Source: a bacterium (GTDB lineage Bacteria; Latescibacterota; Latescibacteria; Latescibacterales; Latescibacteraceae). Taken from it: a DNA stretch of 50,922 bases. The translations under genes and the position numbers were made by a program. Position 1 is the first letter of the stretch, and each line of letters begins with the position of its first letter. The notes under the pieces are model-generated. The model was given only the letters and a program-made list of their open reading frames with translations. It was not told where the DNA came from and made no database searches. The stretch covers positions 1 to 50,922 of the forward strand of contig JAJFUH010000057.1 of NCBI GenBank assembly GCA_021372535.1. The letters run 5' to 3'. This document shows, piece by piece, positions 25,053 through 34,867 of the stretch.

Positions 25053-26487
25053 CTGGCCGCTCACCATTCCGAATGCGGAAGTGATTTCCTCGAAGGCCTA
25101 CCTGACGGATCCGCTGTACAGCCAGCTCAAAGGGGTAAAAGTCTTCAATCTCAGCAGGTCATACCGGTATCAGAGTCTCGGATATTACGTGTCACTGCTC
25201 GCTGCCGCCCGTGGTCACCACCCCGTTCCCAATGTTGTGACGATTCAGGATATGAAATCGCAGTCAATTATCCGTTTTGTCTCCGATGAACTGGATGAGC
25301 TGATTCAGAAAAGTCTGAAAGGGATTTTGAGTGAAAAATTCACCCTGAGTATCTATTTCGGACATAACATTGCGAAAAAATACGACCGTCTGAGCTATCA
25401 TCTCTACAATCTGTTCCCGTCCCCGCTGCTCAGGGCATTTTTTGTGCATAACCATAAGTGGCAGCTTCAGAACATTGTTCCCATTCCCGCCAGCGAAATT
25501 CCCGGAGAACACATGGAGTTTGTCCATGCAATGGCGATCGAGTATTTCTCGGGCAAAAAGATCAGTGTTCCCAGGAAGGTACAGACACGGTATGACCTGG
25601 CGATTCTCCATGACCCTGAGGAAAAAGAACCTCCCTCCGATGCGCGGGCTCTCCAGAAATTTATCAGGGCGGCTGAAAACCTCGGCATCGATGCGGAATT
25701 GATCACTCCCGAGGATGCGGGACGTCTCCTCGAGTATGACGCCATGTTCATCAGGGAAACGACGAATGTCAACCATCATACGTACCGGCTTTCACGTAAG
25801 GCTGAAGCCGAAGGACTGGTGGTTATCGACGATCCGCTCTCCATCCTCCGCTGTACCAACAAGGTCTTTCTTGCCGAGCGTCTCCAGCGCCAGAAAATCC
25901 CGATACCAAGGACACTGTTTATCCATAAGGACAACAAGGATACGGTCTGTGACGACATGGGGCTGCCCTGTATTCTCAAACAGCCGGACAGCGCGTTTTC
26001 ACAGGGTGTCATGAAGATCGAAAGCCGTGAGGAGTTCCGCATTCAGGTGGAGAAGCTCCTGGACAAGTCGGACCTTGTCATTGCACAGGAATATATTCCC
26101 ACATCTTTTGACTGGCGTGTCGGCATCCTCGACCGTCAGCCGCTCTATGTCTGTAAATACTATATGGCCAGGAAACACTGGCAGATAATACGGCGTGACG
26201 GCGAGGGAAAGATATTCGAGGGCAGGGCAGAGACATTTGCAGTCGAGGATGCGCCCGAGCGCGTCGTTCAGACGGCTTTGAAGGCTGCGAATCTTATCGG
26301 GGACGGCCTCTATGGCGTCGATGCGAAAGAAATCAACGGAATACCGTATATCATCGAGATCAACGACAACCCGAATATCGACAGCGGTATCGAGGATGCC
26401 GTTTTGAAGGATGTACTGTATACACGGGTCATGGAATCGTTCCTGCGGAGAATCGAAAAGTCCAAGGGAAGGACGGATTCCACGTGA
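25018..26487 (+). CDS. RLAN-domain plus RimK-like ATP-grasp ligase
   Basis: A 489-aa protein. Residues ~1-190 match the RimK-like ATP-grasp N-terminal (RLAN) domain (NRSYRYQSLGYYVSLLAAARGHHPVP-like pattern, here SRSYRYQSLGYYVSLLA). Residues ~200-480 are an ATP-grasp domain: TNKVFLAERLQRQKIPIPRT, the nucleotide-binding LPCILKQPDSAFSQGV, AQEYIPTSFDWRVGILD, and the metal-binding IIEINDNPN. Such enzymes join a carboxylate to an amine through an acyl-phosphate, often adding amino acids to a peptide or small molecule. AAGGGAA precedes the ATG. It is overlapped by the C39-like gene before and by the GCS2 gene after (4 bp), so the genes are tightly coupled. Substrates unknown. Confidence 0.85.
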   Translation: MPNLVVVFNPNNWPLTIPNAEVISSKAYLTDPLYSQLKGVKVFNLSRSYRYQSLGYYVSLLAAARGHHPVPNVVTIQDMKSQSIIRFVSDELDELIQKSLKGILSEKFTLSIYFGHNIAKKYDRLSYHLYNLFPSPLLRAFFVHNHKWQLQNIVPIPASEIPGEHMEFVHAMAIEYFSGKKISVPRKVQTRYDLAILHDPEEKEPPSDARALQKFIRAAENLGIDAELITPEDAGRLLEYDAMFIRETTNVNHHTYRLSRKAEAEGLVVIDDPLSILRCTNKVFLAERLQRQKIPIPRTLFIHKDNKDTVCDDMGLPCILKQPDSAFSQGVMKIESREEFRIQVEKLLDKSDLVIAQEYIPTSFDWRVGILDRQPLYVCKYYMARKHWQIIRRDGEGKIFEGRAETFAVEDAPERVVQTALKAANLIGDGLYGVDAKEINGIPYIIEINDNPNIDSGIEDAVLKDVLYTRVMESFLRRIEKSKGRTDST

Positions 26488-27722
26488 AAGTGCGCGCCCT
26501 GCACCTGTTTGAAGGTTATGGCATCGAGCTTGAGTATATGATCGTAGACCGCGATACGCTCGATGTACTCCCCGTCACCGACAGGGTGATTCACGCCGTC
26601 TCGGGAACCTATGATTCGGAAATTGACATGGGCCCGCTCAATTGGTCAAACGAGCTCGTTCTCCATGTCATCGAATTGAAAACAAACGGCCCCGCATCGT
26701 CGCTCGAAACGCTTCCCGGTATTTTTCAATCCCACATTAAGAAAATTAACGGAATCCTCGATCCATTCGGCGGGCGGCTCATGCCGACCGGAATGCACCC
26801 CTGGATGAACCCGTCCGCTGAAACACGGTTGTGGCCCCATGATTACAACCCCGTTTATGAAGCATACAACCGTATCTTTGGCTGTCAGGGGCATGGCTGG
26901 TCCAATCTCCAGAGCCTTCATATCAACCTTCCCTTTGCCGGCGACGCTGAATTCGGCAGGCTGCATGCCGCCATACGGCTGGTTCTGCCCATTCTGCCTG
27001 CCCTGGCAGCAAGCTCGCCCATCGTTGGAGGGGTATTAACCGGTATTCCGGACTCACGGCTCGAGTATTACCGTAACAACCAGAACAGGATTCCATCGAT
27101 TGTCGGCCGGGTCGTTCCGGAGCCTGTCTATACGAAGCGGGATTACCGGGAGCGGTTGTTGAAAAACCTGTACCGTGACATCGAGCCCTGTGATCCGGAT
27201 GGGATTCTCCGTCATGAATGGCTGAATTCACGGGGTGCGATCGCCCGCTTTGAACGTAACGCCATAGAAATCCGTGTGCTCGATATCCAGGAGTGTCCTC
27301 TGGCCGATCTCGCCATAACTGCGGCGGCGGGTGCGCTCATTAAAGCCCTCGTCGACGAACGGTGGACAGATATCCGTACCCAGCAGGATTTCCCTACGGA
27401 ATACCTTGCCGATTTGTTCGTACGGGTCATAAAGGATGCGGAAGGAACGCTGATTTCCGACTCGGACTATTTACGGATGTTCGGATTGGATTCCCTTCCG
27501 GAATGCACTGTCGGGGAACTATGGCGGTATCTGTATGAGTCAGTTTTACAGCGTGACCTCAACGGTGTCTGGCATCATCCTTTCGAAACACTGCTCGATC
27601 ACGGGCCGCTGTCGAGGCGTATCATCGGAGCGCTATGTGGTGATTTTTCCCGCGAAAATCTGGCATTGTGCTACCGGAAGCTTATGAACTGTCTGGAGGA
27701 GGGCGCCCTGTTCCTTGGGTAA
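26484..27722 (+). CDS. GCS2-type carboxylate-amine ligase (glutamate-cysteine ligase-like)
   Basis: A 412-aa protein with a GTG start inside the preceding stop region (4-bp overlap). The N-terminal FEGYGIELEYMIVD, the ELVLHVIELKTNGP segment, and MHPWMNPSAETRLWPHD are the acidic metal/ATP positions of GCS2 relatives with the glutamine-synthetase-like fold; further NLQSLHINLPF and AIEIRVLDIQECPLADL follow. It would form a gamma- or alpha-amide bond between an amino acid and a second amine. It is unlikely to serve glutathione synthesis, as the partners are a RLAN ATP-grasp, a C39-like peptidase and a formylglutamate-amidohydrolase-like enzyme. Confidence 0.8.
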   Translation: MKVRALHLFEGYGIELEYMIVDRDTLDVLPVTDRVIHAVSGTYDSEIDMGPLNWSNELVLHVIELKTNGPASSLETLPGIFQSHIKKINGILDPFGGRLMPTGMHPWMNPSAETRLWPHDYNPVYEAYNRIFGCQGHGWSNLQSLHINLPFAGDAEFGRLHAAIRLVLPILPALAASSPIVGGVLTGIPDSRLEYYRNNQNRIPSIVGRVVPEPVYTKRDYRERLLKNLYRDIEPCDPDGILRHEWLNSRGAIARFERNAIEIRVLDIQECPLADLAITAAAGALIKALVDERWTDIRTQQDFPTEYLADLFVRVIKDAEGTLISDSDYLRMFGLDSLPECTVGELWRYLYESVLQRDLNGVWHHPFETLLDHGPLSRRIIGALCGDFSRENLALCYRKLMNCLEEGALFLG

Positions 27723-28425
27723 ACCGAGCCTGATAATCACCTGTGAGCACGGGGGAAACGAGATTCCCCCGGAGTACCATGGGCTGTTCGGTGAGTACGG
27801 GAATCTCATCGAAAGTCATCGTGGATTTGACGCAGGCGCCCTGGAGCTTGCCCGCGAGTTTTCAGATAAATTCCATGTCCCCCTTTTTGCCGCAACGGTG
27901 AGCAGACTCCTGGTTGATCTCAACCGGTCTCTTCATCATCGGGCGCTTTTTTCACCCGCCACACGAGGCCTTACATCATCAGAGAAAATGACGCTTATCG
28001 AACGGTATTATCATCCATACCGGGATAAAGTCCAGTCATGGATCGGTGAGCGGATCGAGGCGGGAGACCCTGTGTTGCACCTTTCCATACATACCTTTAC
28101 CCCTGTTCTCGATGGGATTGTCCGTCATGGCGATATCGGGCTGCTTTATGATCCCTCACGGGTGCTCGAAAAAGAGTTGTGTCTTCGATGGCAGGCGCGG
28201 TTGAAACAGAGCCTGCCGGGATTCCGGATACGCCGGAATTACCCATATCGCGGACGGTCGGACGGTTTCGTGTCGTTTTTACGGGCGCGGTACGGCGAGG
28301 ATTCTTACCGGGGGCTGGAACTTGAAATCAATCAGGAATATATAACCGGAGCTCCTGAAAAATGGGGTCTTGTCAAGAAAGCGCTCATCGAAAGCTTCCG
28401 GTGCGCCGCCGGTCTCTCGGATTGA
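27715..28425 (+). CDS. N-formylglutamate amidohydrolase-like protein
   Basis: A 236-aa protein with a TTG start at 27715, GGAGGAGGG about 10 bases before it and an 8-bp overlap with the GCS2 gene. The family pattern is visible: LIITCEHGGNEIPPEY, SHRGFDAGALELAREFS, VSRLLVDLNRS, LHLSIHTFTP and GLELEINQEY, which in the zinc-dependent family provide His and Glu metal ligands. No histidine-utilisation genes are near, so histidine catabolism is unlikely. Within this cluster it may remove an amide-linked group from the ligase product. Last gene of the coupled set; the next gene starts 227 bases later. Confidence 0.82.
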   Translation: MGKPSLIITCEHGGNEIPPEYHGLFGEYGNLIESHRGFDAGALELAREFSDKFHVPLFAATVSRLLVDLNRSLHHRALFSPATRGLTSSEKMTLIERYYHPYRDKVQSWIGERIEAGDPVLHLSIHTFTPVLDGIVRHGDIGLLYDPSRVLEKELCLRWQARLKQSLPGFRIRRNYPYRGRSDGFVSFLRARYGEDSYRGLELEINQEYITGAPEKWGLVKKALIESFRCAAGLSD

Positions 28426-28651
28426 GCGGGCAATGAAACACTCCGTACCGGAGCTGTAAAGTATAGTTTTTTTATTGATTTACTCCCCAATCACCTCTCA
28501 TGAAAAAGGGGAAGTTCCCCTCCGAGTCAGTTTAGTCATTGCTATTCAATCAAATATCGATCATACTATAAAAACATAGAGTGAAATATTCCTTTATTTG
28601 TATTGCTTTCATCCAATCAAGAAAATGTAATTCTGCATACAGGAGGAATGA

Positions 28652-31600
28652 ATGACACGAGTATTCTTCGTTGCAGTCCTCATTCTTTTTATCTGCGGAG
28701 TTTCCCACGCGATACCTCCTCCCCGTGACGGACACTTCCCCCGTGGATTCTGGGAGATTATCGATCGTGAACCCTCCCTGAATCAGGATGGTGATCCGGG
28801 GTGGGTAAAGAAAATGAATGCCCGCAAACAAGCTGTGCAAGACAGAGCTCTCGATAAAATCTCCCTGTATCAACCGCTGCCGGTTGAAAACATGATTGTT
28901 CCCGTGCTGATGGGTAAATTTTCGGATAATTCGACTGTTTTTAACGCTGACGATATCGATGCCGTTCTCTGGGGATCGAATCCAACCGGCAGTTTGACGG
29001 ATTATTTTAAAGAAGTATCGTATAATCAGTTCGTCATTTCCGGTGATGTTCACGGATGGTATAGTCTCGATTATTCACAGTCGTATTATGTCGGTGAAAA
29101 TTACGGTCTCAGTTCTAATTTTCCGAACAACAGCGCCGGATTTGTATATGACCTTGCGGCGAAGGCTGATCCTTCGGTCGATTTCAGCCAGTATGACAAC
29201 GATGGTCCCGATGGTATTCCCAATTCGGGTGATGACGACGGTTATGTCGATGCTGTCACCGCGGTGCATTCGGGAAAAGGCTCCGAATGTTACGAAGAGA
29301 ATAACAATTTGTGGTCGTGCAAGGGGTCATTGGGTTCGCACGCGTATATAACGAACGACTCTTCAGCAAACGGGGGAAAAATCAAGATCAATACCTATGT
29401 CGTATGTCCCGAGCTCAACTGCAATGAAGAGATAGTCAGGATCGGGGTATTTGCCCACGAATTCGGGCATGTTCTCGGGCTTCCGGACCTCTATGACCGT
29501 ACGGATAAAACTGAACCGCCCGATTATGAAGATTCGGAAGGTATCGGTAATTGGTGCCTCATGGCGGGTGGGTGCTATGGGGGGGATGGAAGCCACTCCG
29601 AAAGGCCCGCGCACATTTCCGCATGGTGCAAACTCCGTCTGGGCTGGGTTACTCCGACTATCATCAAACAGAACGTAAACAATCTCTCGATACGCCAGAT
29701 AGAAACGTACCCCGAGGTATGTATGCTCTGGGAAGACGGCTATGAGTCCAGCAGATACTTCCTGCTTGAAAACCGCCAGAAAATGGGATTCGATATATAC
29801 CTGAGCACTTCCGGGCTGCTTGTCTATCATGTTGATGAACAGAGATTTTTCGGCCCCAAATCATGGAGCACAGGAGCGAATAACGATGATGAGCACCATA
29901 AACTGGTCGATATAGAAGAGGCTGACGGCAATGCGGATATGGATGCGAAGACAAACCGGGGTGACGCGGGAGATCCTTTTCCCGGAACGAGTAATAACCG
30001 CCTGTTCAATGCCTCGACAAATCCGAACAGCAACGATTACGCTGATGTGCAGACCGGAATCGAGATACGAAACATCAGCAATCCCGGAACTGTCATGACC
30101 GCCGATGTCATGGTCAGGTCTACTCTGGGATATACAATCGAGTATGACGAATATGGCCTTTCCGGCAGACGGGGATGGTCGGATTCGCGGGATACCTGGT
30201 CGGGAATGCTCTTTTCACCCTCCGAAACGGGGATATTGAAAGCTGTCGATCTCGGATTTTATCTGAGTGATTACACGTATGAACTGGCTGTATATGATTC
30301 GTTCGTAAATTCTAAACCGGGGAATTTGCTTGCATCTGTCCGGGGAGTTTCCTCCGCAGCCGGATGGTTTACCGTCGAACTGCCGTCTCCGCCGATCATA
30401 ATCAAACCGGACAAAGATTTTTTTGTCAGCGTCAAGGTTGAAAATGTCCCATGGGCTATTTCCTATGATGTTTATGGGGAAGATTCAAACCGCTCGTATT
30501 ACTCGACCGATGGTATTAATTTCTACCATCTCAACGAGGACGTATGTATCAGAGCCCGTATCGATACATCGAATCTGGGTATCCTGGCCGGGCTGGTTAC
30601 GGATGTCTCCACTGAAAAAGGTCTGGAGAATGCAGCGGTCTCCGTGAGTCCCGGCGATTACAGCGCTGTGACCGACGGTTCCGGGAGTTATCGGATTTCC
30701 GGTATTCCCGCGGGAAACAGTTACACGGTTACAGCCGCAAGAGACGACTATATATCTTCTTCCGTGGACAACGTGGTTATCGATGCCAATTCGACAACGA
30801 CCGTGAATATCGCACTGCGCCATGTAAATCGGGCGCCGGTCATATCGGCGATTCCGGACACTTCTATATATGAACTTGAGTCGTTTGTCTTCCATGTCGA
30901 GGCTGAAGACCCGGACGGTGATTCACTGACCTGTTCTTTAACCGAATTTCCTGAGGGAATGGTCATATCACCCTCGGGTGTAATTTCCTGGACACCTGAC
31001 TATACCCGTGCAGGGAAATATTCCGTTACGGTGAAAGTCGAAGACAGCAATACATTATCAGCATCCGTAACCTTTATCCTTACCGTGCTCGATGTCGACA
31101 GGGCACCGGTAATCGTTAATGTTCAACTGGCGGATGCCACGCAGGATATGGCATATGCCGATACCGTGCGCGTCGAAGACCCTGATGAAGGGGACGTTTT
31201 TACGTATACGATGCTTCTGGGGCCTCAATGGTTGATGCTTGGTTCCGAAACAGGTGTTTTCTTGGGTGTCCCTTCCAACGATGATGTCGGCAGCGATATA
31301 CTCCTGATGGTAGAGGTCACGGATTCCGGGGGATTGGCGGATACACTCGCGACCGCTATCGATGTTTTGAATGTTCTCGATCCCCCGTTGAATGTGGCGG
31401 TGAATGAATTGCCTTCGAATCAGGGTCACAGGATACATCTCACATGGGATGTATCGCCGGATGACGGGAAAGGGTATGTATCGTACTACAGGATTTATCG
31501 CTCGCGATCGAAGGAGTTTACCGAACCGGTTCCGCTCACCGAATTCACGTCAATCGATTCCCTTGTGACTGCCGATGAATATTATCCTATTCTCATTGAT

Positions 31601-32011
31601 TCCGTGGCAGTGGGAATACGGGAATATACCGATGAGAATGTACCATTGAACGGAGTGCCGTATTATTACTGGCTTCAGGCTGTCGGAGCGGATAATGCGA
31701 GCAAAAAAGTCACATCGGATCTTGTCACGCTCGTGGAGAGTGTCCCCGGAGAATTCCGCATGGAGTCTCCGTTTCCCAATCCATGCAATCTGTCAACGAC
31801 CATCGCGTACAGTTTACCATGCAATTCCCACGTGACCCTGCAGATATACAATGTTTCGGGCCAGGTCGTGTGCGTACTTCGCAAAGGGTACCTCGACAGA
31901 GGGAACTATACGGTGTTATGGAACGCTTCGGGAATGCCAAGCGGTATATACTTCTGTACCTTGCGGGCGGATCAATACCTGAAAACCGAAAAGATCCTGC
32001 TCCTGAAATAA
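28652..32011 (+). CDS. Secreted M6-family metalloprotease with Ig-like modules and T9SS-type sorting domain
   Basis: A 1119-aa exported protein with CAGGAGG before the ATG and a signal peptide (ICGVSHA-IPP). Residues ~80-480 are the M6 (immune inhibitor A-like) peptidase with the zinc motif HEFGHVLGLPD (H269, E270, H273, D279) and a Met-turn-like CLMAGG, followed by FLLENRQKMGFD. Then ~490-640 a beta domain, ~645-725 a carboxypeptidase-regulatory-like module (AGLVTDVSTEKGLENAAVSV), ~727-915 two cadherin/He_PIG-like repeats (APVISAIPDTSIYELE; APVIVNVQLADATQ), a fibronectin-like module, and ~1040-1119 a FlgD-like sorting domain (PFPNPCNLSTTIAY, GIYFCTL). It probably degrades proteins at the cell surface or outside. 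Precursor processing sites are not defined. Confidence 0.9.
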   Translation: MTRVFFVAVLILFICGVSHAIPPPRDGHFPRGFWEIIDREPSLNQDGDPGWVKKMNARKQAVQDRALDKISLYQPLPVENMIVPVLMGKFSDNSTVFNADDIDAVLWGSNPTGSLTDYFKEVSYNQFVISGDVHGWYSLDYSQSYYVGENYGLSSNFPNNSAGFVYDLAAKADPSVDFSQYDNDGPDGIPNSGDDDGYVDAVTAVHSGKGSECYEENNNLWSCKGSLGSHAYITNDSSANGGKIKINTYVVCPELNCNEEIVRIGVFAHEFGHVLGLPDLYDRTDKTEPPDYEDSEGIGNWCLMAGGCYGGDGSHSERPAHISAWCKLRLGWVTPTIIKQNVNNLSIRQIETYPEVCMLWEDGYESSRYFLLENRQKMGFDIYLSTSGLLVYHVDEQRFFGPKSWSTGANNDDEHHKLVDIEEADGNADMDAKTNRGDAGDPFPGTSNNRLFNASTNPNSNDYADVQTGIEIRNISNPGTVMTADVMVRSTLGYTIEYDEYGLSGRRGWSDSRDTWSGMLFSPSETGILKAVDLGFYLSDYTYELAVYDSFVNSKPGNLLASVRGVSSAAGWFTVELPSPPIIIKPDKDFFVSVKVENVPWAISYDVYGEDSNRSYYSTDGINFYHLNEDVCIRARIDTSNLGILAGLVTDVSTEKGLENAAVSVSPGDYSAVTDGSGSYRISGIPAGNSYTVTAARDDYISSSVDNVVIDANSTTTVNIALRHVNRAPVISAIPDTSIYELESFVFHVEAEDPDGDSLTCSLTEFPEGMVISPSGVISWTPDYTRAGKYSVTVKVEDSNTLSASVTFILTVLDVDRAPVIVNVQLADATQDMAYADTVRVEDPDEGDVFTYTMLLGPQWLMLGSETGVFLGVPSNDDVGSDILLMVEVTDSGGLADTLATAIDVLNVLDPPLNVAVNELPSNQGHRIHLTWDVSPDDGKGYVSYYRIYRSRSKEFTEPVPLTEFTSIDSLVTADEYYPILIDSVAVGIREYTDENVPLNGVPYYYWLQAVGADNASKKVTSDLVTLVESVPGEFRMESPFPNPCNLSTTIAYSLPCNSHVTLQIYNVSGQVVCVLRKGYLDRGNYTVLWNASGMPSGIYFCTLRADQYLKTEKILLLK

Positions 32012-32041
32012 AAAACCCCTGGCCGGATAACAAAATGAATT

Positions 32042-32452
32042 AAACCACGGAGACACGGAGACACGGAGACACGGTGATAAAATTGAGAGAGAAATAATCC
32101 TGATTATTCTTTTTAAATATCTCGCAGTCATAATGCTACTGAAATACTGAGAATTACATCAAAATTACGTGTACTGTTATAAGTAATTATCAATAGTCAT
32201 GAGAAAGATATATTGACAATAAATTCGCGTAAATCCATCCGATCCGCATAAATCCGCGTTCTAAGAAATCTATAAATTATCCGTAATAACCGGGGATTTA
32301 TAGGAAACATAATCAGGTCATCGCAGGTATGCTCCTGAAATTCAACGAAACAGTCCTTGCAAAATGACCCGTACAATTAGTATTATGAGCTTCCAGTTAA
32401 AATATAAAATTACTTGAAAAAAACTCCGTGTTCTCAGTGTCTCCGTGGTTAA
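32042..32452. repeat. Intergenic repeat region: inverted CCACGGAGACAC arms around a GAACGCGG-type repeat
   Basis: The gap 32012-32490 has no gene. It begins with ACCACGGAGACACGGAGACA and a further unit (32044-32074), has a GAACGCGG-family repeat in minus orientation at 32225-32261, and ends with CTCCGTGTTCTCAGTGTCTC and CGTGGTTAA (32424-32452), the inverted counterpart of the left arm. The arms face each other over ~350 bases. The left arm plus middle repeat form the same composite seen at 18742 (reversed) and 45399. Confidence 0.75.
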
Positions 32453-32490
32453 TTTTTTAACGGCTCTTATATCCATATGAAAGGGATGCA

Positions 32491-33933
32491 ATGCCTGAAA
32501 ACAACGGGAGCGGTTCGGAAATACTCCGTGGACTGCCCATGTTCAAGGCCTCGGACCCCGAGGTCATAGCCCGTGAAAAAGCCGAGCTGGCCGAGCTGGA
32601 AGGAAAAAGCCCCGGAAAGCGATGGCGCGGTTACTTTTCAAAAACGGGCCCCGGCTGGCTCCAGAGCGCAATCACGCTTGGCGGGGGAACAGCCATCTCG
32701 TCGCTCTATCTGGGCGCTCATTTTCAGTACAGGCTTCTGTGGGTTCAGCCGCTGGCCATGCTTGTCGGCATTATCATGTTCATGGCCGCCTCGTACCAGA
32801 CCCTCTCCACGTCGATACGGCCGTTCGATGCCATGCGACGGTTTGTGCACCCCTCTGTGGCATGGGCGTGGGCGATTGCCACGCTCGTTGCGTCGTTTGC
32901 TTTTCAGCTTCCACAGTATGCTCTCTCTGCCGGTGTCACGGAGGACATGATAAACGTGGTTACTCACTGGAAAGCTACCGGAGCCGGACGAAACGGTCTA
33001 TTGCTTTTAATCGGTTTTGTCTATATGGCTATCTCGACTGCGATTACCTGGAATTACGGAAGCGGGCTGCGCGGTGTCAGGCTGTATGAACGCATCCTGA
33101 AATTCTTTGTCGGCATGATTATTCTTGCATTCCTTGTTGTGGTGATACGCAGTTCCCTCGCGGGTAAAATAGCCTGGGGGAGGTTGTTCCGGGGATTTCT
33201 GCCCCTCTATGTTCCCACCGATCCGATTGGAGTTACAAAGATCATGGCGGCGTTCGGAGCTGCGGTGGGAATCAACCAGACATTCCTGTTCGGGTATTCT
33301 CAGCTTGCCCGCGGCTGGGGAAAGGAGCACCGTGGGCTGGCACGGTTCGATCTAGTTACCGGTCTTTTGATTCCCTTCGTTATCGGTACATCGCTCATCG
33401 TCATTGCCGCCGGATGCACCATATACGGGACGAGTTTCGAGGCAGAGGACATAAATCCCGTCAACGCCGGTGTGCTGATCGGCGCTACCGGTATCGGGCC
33501 GATTGTCGGCCGGTTTGTATTCGGACTCGGCCTGGTCGGCATGACGCTGAGCACGGTTACCATCCAGATGCTTGTTTCGGGGTTCGCCGCATGTGAAATG
33601 CTCGGAATAGAACCCAGCGGATGGCGCTACCGCCTGGCATGCATGATTCCGGCGCCGTCGTTTCTGGGGGTTATCCTGTGGAAATCGATGGGAACCTGGA
33701 TTGCCCTTCCGGCTTTTGTTTTCGGGCTCCTCATGCTTCCCATCGCGTATGTGGGATGGTTCATACTCCATAACAGCTCCCGGTACCTGCAGAGTGAGAA
33801 ACCGGTCGGGAAAAAGGCTCTTTACTGGAATTGTGCAATGATTTTTTCGCTTGCGGTTACTTTTGCAAGTGTCGGGTATACCCTCTATAAAACCGCAGGA
33901 CCGCTTCTCAATCTGGTCGAAAGGCTCTTCTGA
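32491..33933 (+). CDS. Nramp-like transporter lacking the canonical DPGN and MPH metal-binding motifs
   Basis: A 480-aa polytopic protein with about 11 hydrophobic helices, a soluble ~48-residue N-terminus and the Nramp opening GPGW (53-56). Aligning to the family pattern GPGxLxxxxxxDPGNxxT, the TM1 metal motif DPGN is replaced by GGGT (64-67), and TM6, normally containing MPH, reads AAVGINQTFLFGYS. These residues bind manganese or iron in classical Nramp proteins, so this member probably carries another cation or solute. It lies in the inner membrane. No Fur- or MntR-like site was recognised upstream; the repeat region lies just before. Followed by a GNAT gene after ~60 bases. Confidence 0.8.
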   Translation: MPENNGSGSEILRGLPMFKASDPEVIAREKAELAELEGKSPGKRWRGYFSKTGPGWLQSAITLGGGTAISSLYLGAHFQYRLLWVQPLAMLVGIIMFMAASYQTLSTSIRPFDAMRRFVHPSVAWAWAIATLVASFAFQLPQYALSAGVTEDMINVVTHWKATGAGRNGLLLLIGFVYMAISTAITWNYGSGLRGVRLYERILKFFVGMIILAFLVVVIRSSLAGKIAWGRLFRGFLPLYVPTDPIGVTKIMAAFGAAVGINQTFLFGYSQLARGWGKEHRGLARFDLVTGLLIPFVIGTSLIVIAAGCTIYGTSFEAEDINPVNAGVLIGATGIGPIVGRFVFGLGLVGMTLSTVTIQMLVSGFAACEMLGIEPSGWRYRLACMIPAPSFLGVILWKSMGTWIALPAFVFGLLMLPIAYVGWFILHNSSRYLQSEKPVGKKALYWNCAMIFSLAVTFASVGYTLYKTAGPLLNLVERLF

Positions 33934-33991
33934 TGCATCGGGCGCATGACAGGCAGCAAGAGACAGCACAAAGGCGCTTTCATTGACCGGA

Positions 33992-34867
33992 ATGAACCGC
34001 ATGGTTGCCATGAATACTGATTTGCTCAATATTCGACCGATGAAAACGGATGACATCCCCGAAGGGATGCGTTTGAAAACAGCGGCAGGCTGGAACCAGA
34101 CAGTCTCGGATTGGAAACTGTACCTTGATCTCAGCCCCGGGGGATGTTTTGTCGCCGAGATGAACGGCAGGATTGTCGGGACAATAACGGCGATCAACTA
34201 CCATGACAGCATCTCGTGGATCGGTATGATGCTTGTTGATCCCGGATACCGCAGAACGGGAATCGCGTCACGGCTCATGAGACATGCGCTTGAATACCTT
34301 GGCTCATGCGGCACGATCAAACTGGACGCAACGCCTCTCGGGAAAATGGTGTACGACAGGCTCGGATTCAGGGATGAATACAGGCTGTTGCGTCTGATTG
34401 CCCGTTCCCCACAGGTCGATAAACCATCGGACACCCGTATATCTCCTCTCGTTGACAGTGACTGGACGGTGCTGGCAGTCATGGATCATGCTGTTTTCGG
34501 AGCGGACAGGATTGCAGTACTCCGGTCGTTTGCACGACACAATCCTGAAACGGCTTTGAAGATTGTTCGTGATGGTGTACTCCGCGGATACTGTATGGGA
34601 AGACCCGGAACAGGATTCTATCAGATCGGCCCTGTTGTGGCACAGACTGCGGATGATGCTTTCGGGCTGGTTAATGAAGCGACAGGCGCCCTGGCCGGGC
34701 TTCCGGTGGTTATCGATATACCGGATAATCAGCATATGTTTATCGGGCTGCTCGGTGAAATGGGTTTTTCTGAAGAACGGTCCTTCGGGCGGATGTATTA
34801 TAACGTCAATAACAATCCCGGTCAGCCGGAGTATATGTTCGGAATCAGCGGTCCCGAGCTCGGGTAA
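33992..34867 (+). CDS. GNAT-family N-acetyltransferase with C-terminal second GNAT-like domain
   Basis: About 290 aa. The start is uncertain: TTG 33983 and ATGs at 33992, 34001 and 34010 are all in frame, none with a strong ribosome-binding site. Residues ~10-135 form the acetyl-CoA domain: LNIRPMKTDDIPEGM, GGCFVAEMNGRIVGTITAI, and IGMMLVDPGYRRTGIASRLM, whose YRRTGIA is the Q/RxxGxG/A pyrophosphate loop. The remaining ~150 residues (LRGYCMGRPGTGFYQIGPVVA...) match the second domain of GNAT proteins of the Acetyltransf_18 type. Substrate unknown; possibly an amine or amino acid. It may be co-transcribed with the Nramp-like transporter. Confidence 0.8.
   Translation: MNRMVAMNTDLLNIRPMKTDDIPEGMRLKTAAGWNQTVSDWKLYLDLSPGGCFVAEMNGRIVGTITAINYHDSISWIGMMLVDPGYRRTGIASRLMRHALEYLGSCGTIKLDATPLGKMVYDRLGFRDEYRLLRLIARSPQVDKPSDTRISPLVDSDWTVLAVMDHAVFGADRIAVLRSFARHNPETALKIVRDGVLRGYCMGRPGTGFYQIGPVVAQTADDAFGLVNEATGALAGLPVVIDIPDNQHMFIGLLGEMGFSEERSFGRMYYNVNNNPGQPEYMFGISGPELG

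Noticed and set aside
27715-28425. HutG role in histidine degradation for the N-formylglutamate amidohydrolase-like gene
   Set aside because: No hut genes nearby; coupling to ligase genes argues for another role.
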